From Diplocarpon mali (taxonomy: Eukaryota; Ascomycota; Leotiomycetes; Helotiales; Drepanopezizaceae), in NCBI GenBank assembly GCA_024741835.1, contig JAENRP010000358.1:1-43688 (forward strand): a stretch of 43,688 bases of DNA. The letters are read 5' to 3'. The notes under the pieces are model-generated. The model was not told where the DNA came from, searched no databases, and worked only from the letters and a program-made list of their open reading frames with translations. Of the stretch, positions 32,782 to 40,469 are shown piece after piece. Position 1 is the first letter of the stretch. Each line of letters opens with the position of its first letter. The translations under genes were made by a program, and so were the position numbers.

Positions 32782-34055
32782 ATAAGCAAACTAATAAATA
32801 ACCCTTTTCCCTTTAATAATAAGACTACTACTCCTGCTAACCCCTTGCCTAACTCCTTTAATACCTAAGACGATTCTATAATTAGAGTCGATAATACTAT
32901 AGCCTTCCTAATAGAGGAAGACCCTATGTAAGCTGCCCTTGCCTAATGAGTAATAGACGACCAACCTATAACGCCTATTAGGGTAAAATGAATAAATTTT
33001 CGACTATTATCCGCAAGTGATATAAATAGCGACTCCGACGACTCCGACGATAATAAAGACATTAAGCCTACTGCTTTACTATTACTAATACTACTCTTAA
33101 TAGATAATAAAGAGAATGAACCTGCCGCTTTGCTAACCCTAACCCCCTTCCCCTTTAGAAACAGCGCCACCCTTAGTAAGAAGGTCCCTCTTAACTGGCT
33201 TTGCAATAAGTCAAAGAATAAGAATAATAAAGATAACTGACCTATACCTATTAAGATAAAGAGGGATAGTATACTAATAAAGAGGAAAGATAGTATAATA
33301 ATTCGAGAGTCGCGACCTAGCAAGTTAAGGCTATTAAGGAATAACCTTTAAAGATAATTATATTAAAATATCTTTAACTAAGGCAAGATATAGGTCAACC
33401 TAAGGCCTGCTAGATTTAAAGCATTCGAATAGTATATTTAAAAGATAGTTATAAAAGCTGCGCAAAGTGAAGAACGCCTACCTATTAATATTAATAAAGT
33501 AGTTGCAAAGATCGAAGCTAAAGGAGGAACTTTTATATAAAGTGGCTATATAGTCTTTATTATACTATTTAAAGCAGTCGAGTTCAATCGCTTATATAAT
33601 AATCTCGATAAATAATCTTGCGAATTAAAGACCCTATAAGCCAAAGTAAAAGAGAATGAGCTAAAGCTTAAGATATTGCAAGATAAGAATAATAAGCTAT
33701 AATAGCAAGTCGCTACTTATGCTATTATATAAAAGAGGAAGGCCACCCTTACTACTACCGCCAGCACTTTTGCCAAACGCCAAAAGTCGAATTAGATAGA
33801 TTGGCTAAAGCAAATATGCGAAAATCAATAATAATATTGCAATCTTAAAGACCCCTGCGACCGAAAGCTAATTAATGCGTTCGATAATCTTAATAAACTA
33901 GTCGAGACTGCTATTAAGGCTATCCGATTAAAAGGGGATCTAGCGAATGAAAAGATAAAGGGCTTTATTAATAGAGCTGAAAGTAGGATTATATACGACT
34001 TTATCTAAGAGTAGGTTAAGATAAGGGCACCTTGCTTCTTAAAAGGGGGAGGTAA
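32782..34055 (+). pseudogene. E5 extra downstream frame (about 420 codons), unidentified, with coiled coil
   Basis: One plus frame is continuous from an ATA at 32782 (an ATG before RIP; next codons AGC AAA) to the polypurine tract, interrupted only by TAA/TAG and a few TGA (from TGG or CGA). In order: a Pro/Thr/Asn-rich N-terminus, an acidic Ser/Asp run (SASDINSDSDDSDDNKDIK, about 33010-33070), a basic patch (IKRDSILIKRKDSIIIRESR, about 33250-33315) that could be a nuclear signal, a predicted coiled coil (VKENELKLKILQDKNNKL, about 33640-33700), a Thr/Lys linker, and an amphipathic helical C-terminus ending near the PPT. Typical chromoviruses end after the chromodomain. I recognise no family. 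The minus-strand frame 32943-33323 is its shadow. Confidence 0.55.
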
Positions 34056-34313
34056 TATTACAATTATATTAAGGAACTATCAAAGCACCTATAACTAATA
34101 TAGTAGATGCAATATCTTATAGTCATACCTTTCCTTTAATAGGCAGAATATAAGTAGTTAGTAGAAATCGACCTTTCTAAATCTTAGGCTAAGGAGGCAT
34201 ATTAAGGGAGAGGTTTGCTACTTTATACCTACTCCTTAGCTTTGAATTCTATACGATTTAGCAGCCTTGATCTTAGTGACTTTATCGACTTATGCCTTGC
34301 TTCCGCCGTCACA
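34056..34313 (+). repeat. E5 3' LTR
   Basis: It follows the polypurine tract AAAAGGGGGAGGTAA (34041-34055), starts TATTACAATTATATTAAGGA and ends CCGCCGTCACA, the original terminus. It pairs with 26316-26573, with transitions as the differences. Confidence 0.93.
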
Positions 34314-34318
34314 CTTGG

Positions 34319-35420
34319 GTTTAGTTCCTTTAGTTTCCTCTAGGCAGTTTTCTTTATTATCGATTTTGAACAGATATACGCTTATCGATCTAAAGTGCCT
34401 TATTTTACTGCCGATATTGACTATATAGGTTTCGTTCTCTAAGCCTAGGAATTCGAATAGGCCTATCTATCCTCCCTTTTCCTAATATACTAATACAAGG
34501 TCTTTCAGCCTTAAATCGTAAATATAAGTAGTTCTAAGGCTATTCCTTATGCTTAAAGTATTATTAATCTTATAAGTAATATAGATCTTCCTTACTTCCT
34601 TTATAGCCTTCTTAATTATTGCTACCCTCTATTCTACCGATAGGTTTAGTAGATTAAGTTTAATTAGCCTTAGATATGCCTTAAAAATAAGCAGGGTAGG
34701 AATCATCCTATTAGGCCCTGCTATATTGTTAGCTGCTTTAATAGCTATTTGCAGCCTCTTATTGTCGCTTAATCAGGAGTATTTAGCTATTATTATTTCG
34801 AAGGTACGTCTTAAAGGGCGATGATACCATTCGACCTTACTAATAGAATAGTGCGCCTTTATAAGAACTAGCTTAAGGGTTATTCCTATAGATCTTAAAG
34901 AGCATCTAAACTCTGCCGAGTTGAAGTTAGTACTATAGTTGTATACTATAAAATCAAGAGGTCTAATATACGTATTTAGCTAAGCCAATTTAAAGGCTTA
35001 AAATACTACATCGGCCGAATATGCTCCTATTCCCTTTCGTAAGAACCTTGCGGCTTTAAATCCTATTACTTTATCAACTATATAGAAGGCATTCCTTCTA
35101 CCGAACTGAGCAATATCGATATATATAGTATAATTGAAGTTGATATCATCTTATAGCTTAAATCGGAATCTATAAGAGGCGTCGGCGTAGAATTGATAAT
35201 ATCGGTATATTTCCCTTACTCTTACTATAATACTAGAGTCTATATTATAACCAGCCTAGTTTAAGAGGTATTTAAGGCATTTTACTAAAGGATATCCGAA
35301 TCTTTTATATAGCCTTTAGATCTCTATTCCTATTAAGTGGCATATATTAATTATACCTTTTAAAGTTATTAGAAGTTGCTCTATTATATTAAGTAGGAGC
35401 TATAAGTACCTATATTTTCT
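34319..35420 (-). pseudogene. E1 integrase (copia)
   Basis: Read from high to low. The pre-integrase zinc region near 35340-35230 (RLYKRFGYPLVKCLKYLLNQ, then AGYNIDSS and YRYYQFY) equals the LHRRFGHPxxxxLxxLLxRAG block of fungal copia. The core starts near 35160 with DDINFNYTIYIDIAQFGRRN; the first Asp is in YIDI. NAFYIVDKVIGFKAARFLRK and DFIVYNYSTNFNSAEFRCSL follow (second Asp lost), then HYSISKVEWYHRPLRRTFEI near 34850-34790 (E in VEWYH). The tail ends KIDNKENCLEETKG at the E5 junction. The plus-strand frame 35458-35682 is a shadow of the adjacent protease. Confidence 0.9.
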
Positions 35421-35990
35421 AATAATTAAGTATTTCTCCTTACCGATTATAAGCAAATTGCGCAGATTATCATATTTAGCTCCTATTTTATCGAGTTATT
35501 ATAAGCAGATTAAAAACGGTATATCTGCCTTTATAATTAAGAACTCTATAGGGCCTGCTAGTATTCGAATAGTTGTCTTGCCGATTGCATTTCGCAAACT
35601 TGCCTTAAAGGTAATTTTATACTTTTCAGCGCCGAGTAGAGCTAGAACTGCGTCTTATATATTTTACAAGGCTTTAAATTAGTTAATTCCTCTTATATTT
35701 TTATTTAAAGCGCCTATATCAATTAAGAATCCTTAGAAGAACTGATCTATCTATTAGGTTATAAATACCTTAAGGTCCGTTTATATCAGTTTATTAACCC
35801 TTATTATTAAGAGGTATTTAGCATTTTGCTTTTCGAACTAGTTAAGCATAATTCTTAAGTCATATTCTTAATCAAAAGCTAGGAATACTATAGTAAAGTT
35901 AATATCACTATCCTTAAGGTTACTATTTGCCTAGTCCTCCTCTTCTAAAGACGTTTCCTATTTATCCTTATTGGTCCTATTACCTTCCGA
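35420..35990 (-). pseudogene. E1 aspartic protease (copia)
   Basis: Near 35730-35710 the frame reads GFLIDIGALNKNIRGINQF, with D-I-G-A for the D-T-G-A active site. It continues AGPIEFLIIKADIPFLICL near 35555-35480 and LRNLLIIGKEKYLIIR, matching the fungal copia LGxxxFHxVxxxTPFLLCL...DNLxN block. It sits between gag and integrase in the polyprotein. The Thr-to-Ile change is a C-to-T of the RIP type. Confidence 0.78.
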
Positions 35991-37438
35991 ATATACTCTA
36001 TTATCCTCTTAAGCTAAGTATACCTTATATATTTTATCTATTAGCTTATAGCCTTCGGCTTATCGGCTTACTATATAGTAAGACTTTTAAGCGGCTCTTT
36101 CTTCTTTTAAGTGCTTGCTATTATAGTAGTCCTTTTTTTAATATATAATATATCTTATATAGCCTAGTTTTAATTAGAAGGTTATTCCTCTTTTATTACC
36201 TTAGGCAAACTTCATTTTTCTATTTGAAAAGTGTGCTATAAATTACCCTTGCTCCTTAGCCAAATGATATTAAGGTCTATTAGTAGTTAAACTAAGGTAC
36301 TAGGGTCTAAATGGTCCGTCTTAGGCAACTACTCTTGCGCAAGCCTATAAGCTATCTAATAGAGCTAGGAATATCGCTAGTGGCTTAAAAAGTGCCATTT
36401 GGAATAGCCGATTCTTAGAAATACCTTATATAAGTCTATCTCTAATAGATCGATTGTTTCTTATACTAGCATATAGGCCTAATTGCAGGTTTTATAGCTC
36501 TTTAGTATAGTTCTTAAGTTAGGTTAGGATCGGTTTCCCCCTTTAGTAGTCCTTTTATTAGAATAGGTCAAATGTCAGTCGAAACCACCTTTTTAGGAAT
36601 CTACTACTCCTCTCTTCGGTCTCGTAATTAGTCCGAATAGCCTCTACTAGCTTAGCGAAATTGAAGTTCTTATTTTATAAGTACTAATAGTAGTATATCA
36701 AGGCCGAGTCTTATAGTATAAATGGAAAAGCTCTATATTATATACTTTGATTAATAAAGGCTCTTTAGTATAAATTTGCAAATATATAAAGCTTCTTATT
36801 AAGGTGATCTCTACCGCTTAAGTATTAAGTTTCCTTAGTATATATCTTACTTAGATTTATAAGAGTTTTAGCCTAATCTAAAGTCAAAGGTTCTATAATA
36901 TACTAGGATAGTTGAGTATTACTCTAGTTTAGGTCTAAAAGCGCTCCTAAACCCCTTCCTATAGTAAAGGGTAGCAATGATCTATCTTTCGATTAGATCG
37001 GCGGTATCGGTATCAGATTCGGGATCTTTAAGTATTATATAACTAAGGTTTATCTTAATTAGGATTAATAAGGTAGTCTTTTAAAATTATATTATTTAAT
37101 TATTTATCTTAAAGTATCTGCTTTATATAAGTTGTCTTATAAAGTATTATTATTATATCTAAGGTATCCTTACCGAAGCGAGTCTTAGCGTAGTATCTCC
37201 TATTTAGCTATAGTAACCTTCTAAGCAGGTGGTTCGCTTATTCGCATAGATTCGGCAAATTCTAAAGTAGACCTTATTTCATATCTTAGAGATTGTGCTA
37301 TAACCGAGTTCGGTACTTCTTAAGTCTATGATTCTAATTGATCTTCTAGCTACTCGTTCCCTTCTTAATATACTATATTAAAAAGTGCCTAGCCGATCGA
37401 AACGCCCTTCTTACGCTAAACGTATACTTTATAGTACC

Positions 37439-37753
37439 TATCACGGCACGGTTGTACCATAGTCGCAACAGAAGCACGAGAACTGTTAGAGCAGGTGCAA
37501 TAGAGATAGTAGTACAAACAGAGGCGAAATAGACTAATACAATAGATACGCCGCACCTTTACTATACCTTTCCTTTAGTAGATAGAACATGACTTGCTAA
37601 TAGAAATCGACTCCTAGAAGTCGTAGGCCAAAGAGAGCATATTAGAAGGAAGGCTTCCTACTTTATATATACTCCTTAGCTTTGAATTCTATACGATTTG
37701 GCAGCCTTGATCTCAGTGACTTTATCGACTTATGCCTTGCTTCCGCCGTCACA
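37439..37753 (+). mobile_element. E6: solo LTR of an E5-related gypsy, in E1 gag
   Basis: 315 bp with a perfect TSD, GTACC, at 37434-37438 and 37754-37758. The last ~75 bp (TTTGAATTCTATACGATTTG to CCGCCGTCACA) are almost identical to the E5 LTR, and the middle is alignable, but the first ~130 bp differ and the LTR is longer by 57 bp. The internal region was lost, presumably by LTR-LTR recombination. It keeps many CpA sites, so it is less RIP-mutated than E5. Confidence 0.9.
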
Positions 37754-38215
37754 GTACCAAAGGTCGTCCCTTAAGCGTCGTTAAACGTCCTTATCTAGCG
37801 ATTTAAAATCGCTAACTGTCTAATCTTAGAACTCCTCTTAGAAGTCCTTAGCAAGGTATAACCCTCTCCTTTTGCCGTCTTATAGTATCTTTTAGAAGTT
37901 CTTTACGTATAGGTCTTTTAGTCTAAGGGCCTCTTTACTAGGTTGATCCTCTTAGGGTCTTATATCCCTTTTAAGGTCCCTTAATATCTAGGGTTGCCCT
38001 AGATTAAGCGGTATTAATAATCCTCCCTTAATTATTTCCTAATATTATCCAGATATTGCTCTACGCCTTAATAGGATTCGAAAGAAGTCTAATATAGTTG
38101 TATTTTATATATTATTATACTATTATCTAGTTATAGTCGGGATACCGATTGCACTCTGGTTTTACCCTAATTGTAATATATAATAGAACGCAGATAGAAG
38201 AGGATAGTATCTACC

Positions 38216-38300
38216 TATTATGCAGAAAATAGGCTAAATATGCTAGTACGCGCCTTAAGGTATGGATTCATATTTTGGCCGAGCGGTATTATATATAATA
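38216..38300 (+). repeat. E7 LTR, copy 1
   Basis: 85 bp, starts TATTATGCAGAAAATAGGC and ends ATTATATATAATA. Copies 2 and 3 differ from it by a few transitions. Confidence 0.88.
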
Positions 38301-38320
38301 GTTATAAATCCTATAAGCGC
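38301..38320 (+). promoter_or_regulatory. E7 primer-binding site, unit 1
   Basis: GTTATAAATCCTATAAGCGC directly after LTR 1. Its first 13 bases match the complement of the initiator tRNA-Met anticodon loop apart from transitions. Unit 2 has GTTATAAGCCTTATAAGCGT at 38713-38732, and E3 has the same site at 6877. Confidence 0.6.
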
Positions 38321-38627
38321 AGCGATAAATCTTTTCGCATTCCTCTTACGCAAGGTTTAGCTGACTTTTCTCGCTTTAAAGTTTTACTAGTAAACTACTT
38401 TTCAAATTCTTAGCAATAATTATACTCAGTTTCGACTATATTAATAGAAGTTTCGATAGATTTAAGTAAAACGACCTTTAATATATAGCTAAAGAAAAAT
38501 GCATTCCGGCCTTCCGACTACCTATTTCCTACTAGCTTAGCAGTCTATATGCTATATCTATGCTACTACACACTAAGCTAGTACTTAGGCCGCTGGAAAA
38601 ACTATTCTTCCGGCGACTTAAGGGGTG

Positions 38628-38712
38628 TATTATACAGAAAATAGGCTAAATATGCTAGTACGCGCCCTAAGGTATAGATTCACATTTTGGCCGAGCGGTA
38701 TTATATATAATA
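38628..38712 (+). repeat. E7 LTR, copy 2 (shared, central)
   Basis: 85 bp, preceded by the PPT-like CTTAAGGGGTG and followed by a primer-binding site, so it serves as 3' LTR of unit 1 and 5' LTR of unit 2. The open frame 38625-38882 starting here is fortuitous. Confidence 0.88.
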
Positions 38713-39039
38713 GTTATAAGCCTTATAAGCGTAGCGATAAATCTTTTCGCATTCCTTTTACGCAAGGTTTAGCCGAAGTTTCTCACTTTAAAGTTCTACT
38801 AGTAAACTACTTTTCAAAGAATTCGGCAATAATTATACTCAGTTTCGACTATATTAATAGAAGTTTCGATAGATTTGAGTAAAACGACCTCTAATATATA
38901 GCCGAAGAAAAATGCATTCCGGCCTTCCAACTACCTATTTCTATTAGCTTAGCAGTCTATGCGCTATATCTATACTACTATAGACTAGGCTAGTACTTAG
39001 GCCGCTGGAAAAACTATTCTTCTAGCGACCTAAGGGGTA

Positions 39040-39124
39040 TATTATGCAGAAAATAGGCTAAATATACTAGTACGCGCCCTAAGGTATAGATTCACATTTT
39101 GGCCGAGCGGTATTATGCACAATA
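39040..39124 (+). repeat. E7 LTR, copy 3
   Basis: 85 bp, preceded by CCTAAGGGGTA and ending TATTATGCACAATA. It is the least mutated end and is followed by the CTACC duplication. Confidence 0.88.
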
Positions 39125-39129
39125 CTACC

Positions 39130-39322
39130 TTTAAAGTAATAACTCTAGCTAGATTCGTATACCTTTCGCCTTTTCCCCTCTGGTAGTAACTAATATTACT
39201 TCATACGTTTAGGTTAGTATTTAAGGTAAGCTGGAAATACAATTAAGTACTCCTTAAATTAAGAAAGAATTCTTTAATTTAATAACCTTACTATCTATAG
39301 TAAAGGTGCTACTACTAATTAG
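39130..39322 (-). other. E1 leader and gag start region
   Basis: This is the remaining 5' part of E1 between the E7 insertion and the 5' LTR. It contains the probable gag ATG (39204-39202 on the minus strand) and about 118 bp of leader. The sequence next to the LTR on the minus strand (CTAATTAGTAGTAGCACC) would be the primer site; I cannot assign it to a tRNA, and it is unlike the E3/E7 site. Confidence 0.6.
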
Positions 39323-39872
39323 TATAGGTTCTATACTAATAATCGATATTCATATAAATATAATTGAGTACTATAAAACAGAGGGGAGACAACACAAGAA
39401 TAGGCCTAGGGGAAGACCCAAAAACAAGAGGAGGAAGCACCACAAGCGGGCTCTCTTAGACAAGATGTTAGGAACAAGTCCTAAGTATGGGGTATATTCA
39501 GTACTATGGCGACACGCGCTTGTCTCTATATACAGAAGAGGCCCCTTTTATCCTCCTGTCGGCCCTGCCCTATCATGTGACTTTTGTCACGTGATTCATC
39601 CATACCCAGGTCTCCACAGTACTTATTATTAAAAAGAATCTATTATAATATCTGTCTATCTTTATATAACCGAGATAGTACCTTTATACTTATAAATGTC
39701 CTCCTTCCTATAGTCCCTCCTAGCTGTATATAGATATCCTTCCGAAGTCCCCCGGCTGAACAGCCGTTTGAAATATATACAAAACCCCTTATATCGCATA
39801 TGGTACAGCTATATAGGATGACCCTAGGAATAAGGGCAGCTTGCCTCTTGCATAGGAATCTGCGTACCAATA
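39323..39872 (-). repeat. E1 5' LTR, interrupted by E8
   Basis: Pairs with 676-974. Without E8 and its 4-bp duplication it is 299 bp. It is less RIP-mutated than the left copy (for example GTCCCCCGGCTGAACAGCCG versus a TA-rich version). The minus-strand frame 39643-39870 is the counterpart of the one in the left LTR and not a gene. Followed by TSD TAGAT (39873-39877). Confidence 0.88.
39372..39618. mobile_element. E8: unmutated 247-bp insertion in the E1 LTR, probable solo LTR
   Basis: It starts TATAAAACAGAGGGGAGAC and ends CAGGTCTCCACA (TG...CA type), flanked by GTAC (39368-39371 and 39619-39622; the duplication can also be read as AGTAC). The empty site is seen in the other E1 LTR at 721-724. 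Unlike everything around it, it is rich in CpA and TpG (CACCACAAGCGGGC, ATCATGTGACTTTTGTCACG) and contains CACGTG at 39588-39593. The short inverted ends GGAGAC/GTCTCC would also fit a small DNA element. Its family is not represented elsewhere in the window. Confidence 0.7.
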
Positions 39873-39877
39873 TAGAT

Positions 39878-40029
39878 ACTAGGTATTAAAGGTAATTATT
39901 TAAGAGTATTTTACCTTTAAAGTATCCTATTTTATCTTTATATTATTATAAACTTAAATAAAATCTTAGTTTTTATCGCTTAAACCTTTATTAATCTTAA
40001 GCTTACATTTAACTAAGGCTAGCCTATAA
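39878..40029. other. Gap between E1 and E9
   Basis: AT-rich, RIP-like sequence without a readable frame. It is the continuation of the 1-670 flank on the other side of E1. The five bases before E9 are TATAA. Confidence 0.5.
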
Positions 40030-40458
40030 TGTGAAATATGAGGGCTGGCCGATATGGTAAAGAGAGTATAAGGTAGTATTGAGTAGTAAGTAATAGTAGT
40101 AGTTGAAGAAGAACTTGGAGACTTAGGAGGCTTGATTCCTAACTATAGGAGCAAAGCAATCTATATATACAAAATATCTTGAGCTTCTAGAACCTTCTAG
40201 TATATTAGAGTTATACTAAATTATAAATCAATATAGGTATACGTAATGCAATACGTAATCCTTTGATTTGTAATATAGTTTTAGCTAAACTTAGTACTAT
40301 AAGTCATAGCTAAATATAGAACTATGACTTATAGCTAGGATATAGAGTTTATAGCTAAATTTAGTATAGCTATAATTTCTAATCCAACTTAGCTAGTATA
40401 GCTACTCCACCTTAGCTATTCCTACTTAGCTAGTATAGCTATGATTCTATATTCAACA
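40030..40458 (-). repeat. E9 3' LTR
   Basis: On the plus strand it starts TGTGAAATATGAGGGCTGGC and ends ATTCAACA (true TG...CA). The pol stop and a purine run (CAGAGGGCG on the minus strand, 40459-40467) lie directly outside. The U3 half (about 40260-40450) holds several copies of CTTAGCTAGTATAGCTA and ATAGCTA-like words, candidate promoter repeats. Only the part up to about 40172 can be compared with the other copy, from which it differs by 3 bp (GAA) and few substitutions. Confidence 0.92.
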
Positions 40459-40469
40459 CGCCCTCTGAA

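Larger units (their letters stand above)
26316..34313 (+). mobile_element. E5: chromodomain Ty3/gypsy (chromovirus), plus strand, nested in E1
   Basis: 258-bp LTRs at 26316-26573 and 34056-34313. TSD CTTAG (26311-26315) and CTTGG (34314-34318), differing by one G-to-A. The 8.0-kb element encodes gag with a zinc knuckle, protease, RT, RNase H, integrase and a clear chromodomain, then a further 420-codon frame before the polypurine tract. It lies only 16 bp from the right end of E2. The E1 pol frame (NCLEETKGTKPK then DQTTIERE) continues through both insertions once they are removed. The E6 solo LTR is a relative. Confidence 0.94.
38216..39124 (+). mobile_element. E7: tandem miniature LTR retrotransposon (TRIM-like), three LTRs, two internal units
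   Basis: The layout is LTR (38216-38300), internal (38301-38627), LTR (38628-38712), internal (38713-39039), LTR (39040-39124). Every LTR is 85 bp and both internals are 327 bp; the TSD CTACC is at 38211-38215 and 39125-39129. LTRs start TATTATGCAGAAAATAGG and end ...AATA (TG...CA before RIP). Each internal unit begins with a primer site like GTTATAAGCCTTATAAGC and ends with a PPT, CCTAAGGGG or CTTAAGGGG. There is no coding capacity. It is inserted in E1 gag, whose frame resumes across it. Confidence 0.88.
35990..39204 (-). pseudogene. E1 gag (copia), split by E6 and E7
   Basis: Read from high to low. The probable start is ATG at 39204-39202, 119 bases inside the LTR, with LLPEGKRRKVYESS soon after. 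The frame passes the E7 site (YYFKGRYYPLL) and the E6 site (RRLRDDLWYYKVYVQRKKG) without a shift when each insert and one TSD copy are removed. It then has FNFAKLVEAIRTNYETEERS near 36680-36610 and FLKRWFRLTFDLF. Just before 36100 lies YIIYQKKDYYNSKH (36152-36111), the copia zinc knuckle C-x2-C-x4-C-x4-H with the Cys mutated to Tyr and the His kept. Own length is about 650 codons. The plus-strand frame 35927-36148 is a shadow. Confidence 0.82.
676..39872 (-). mobile_element. E1: outermost Ty1/copia element, minus strand, host of all nested insertions
   Basis: The element is bounded by direct repeats (LTRs) of exactly 299 bp of own sequence and a perfect 5-bp TSD, TAGAT, at 671-675 and 39873-39877. 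Reading on the minus strand the order is 5' LTR, gag (ATG at 39204), zinc knuckle, protease, integrase, reverse transcriptase, RNase H, an unexplained 1.7-kb segment, 3' LTR. Protease-integrase-RT order makes it Ty1/copia; the motifs are those of the large fungal copia family. Removing E2, E5, E6, E7 and E8 with one TSD copy each leaves about 8.0 kb, and the gag and pol frames read through the removed sites of E2, E5, E6 and E7. It is heavily RIP-mutated and must be the oldest element of the nest. Confidence 0.9.

Noticed and set aside
32943..33323. Minus-strand 126-residue open frame
   Set aside because: It lies opposite the acidic/basic part of the E5 extra frame, which is much longer and in the direction of the element. 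Leu/Ser-rich composition is what the complement of that region gives.
35458..36148. Plus-strand frames of 74 and 73 residues
   Set aside because: Shadows of E1 protease and gag on the minus strand.
38625..38882. Plus-strand 85-residue frame in E7
   Set aside because: It begins in the central LTR and the equivalent frame in unit 1 is broken by an indel and stops, so it is not a conserved gene.
39306..39632. Plus-strand 108-residue frame with an AT-hook-like RPRGRPKNKRRK
   Set aside because: The frame crosses the junction between the E1 LTR and E8, so it is a chance fusion of two repeats; no start context or family support.
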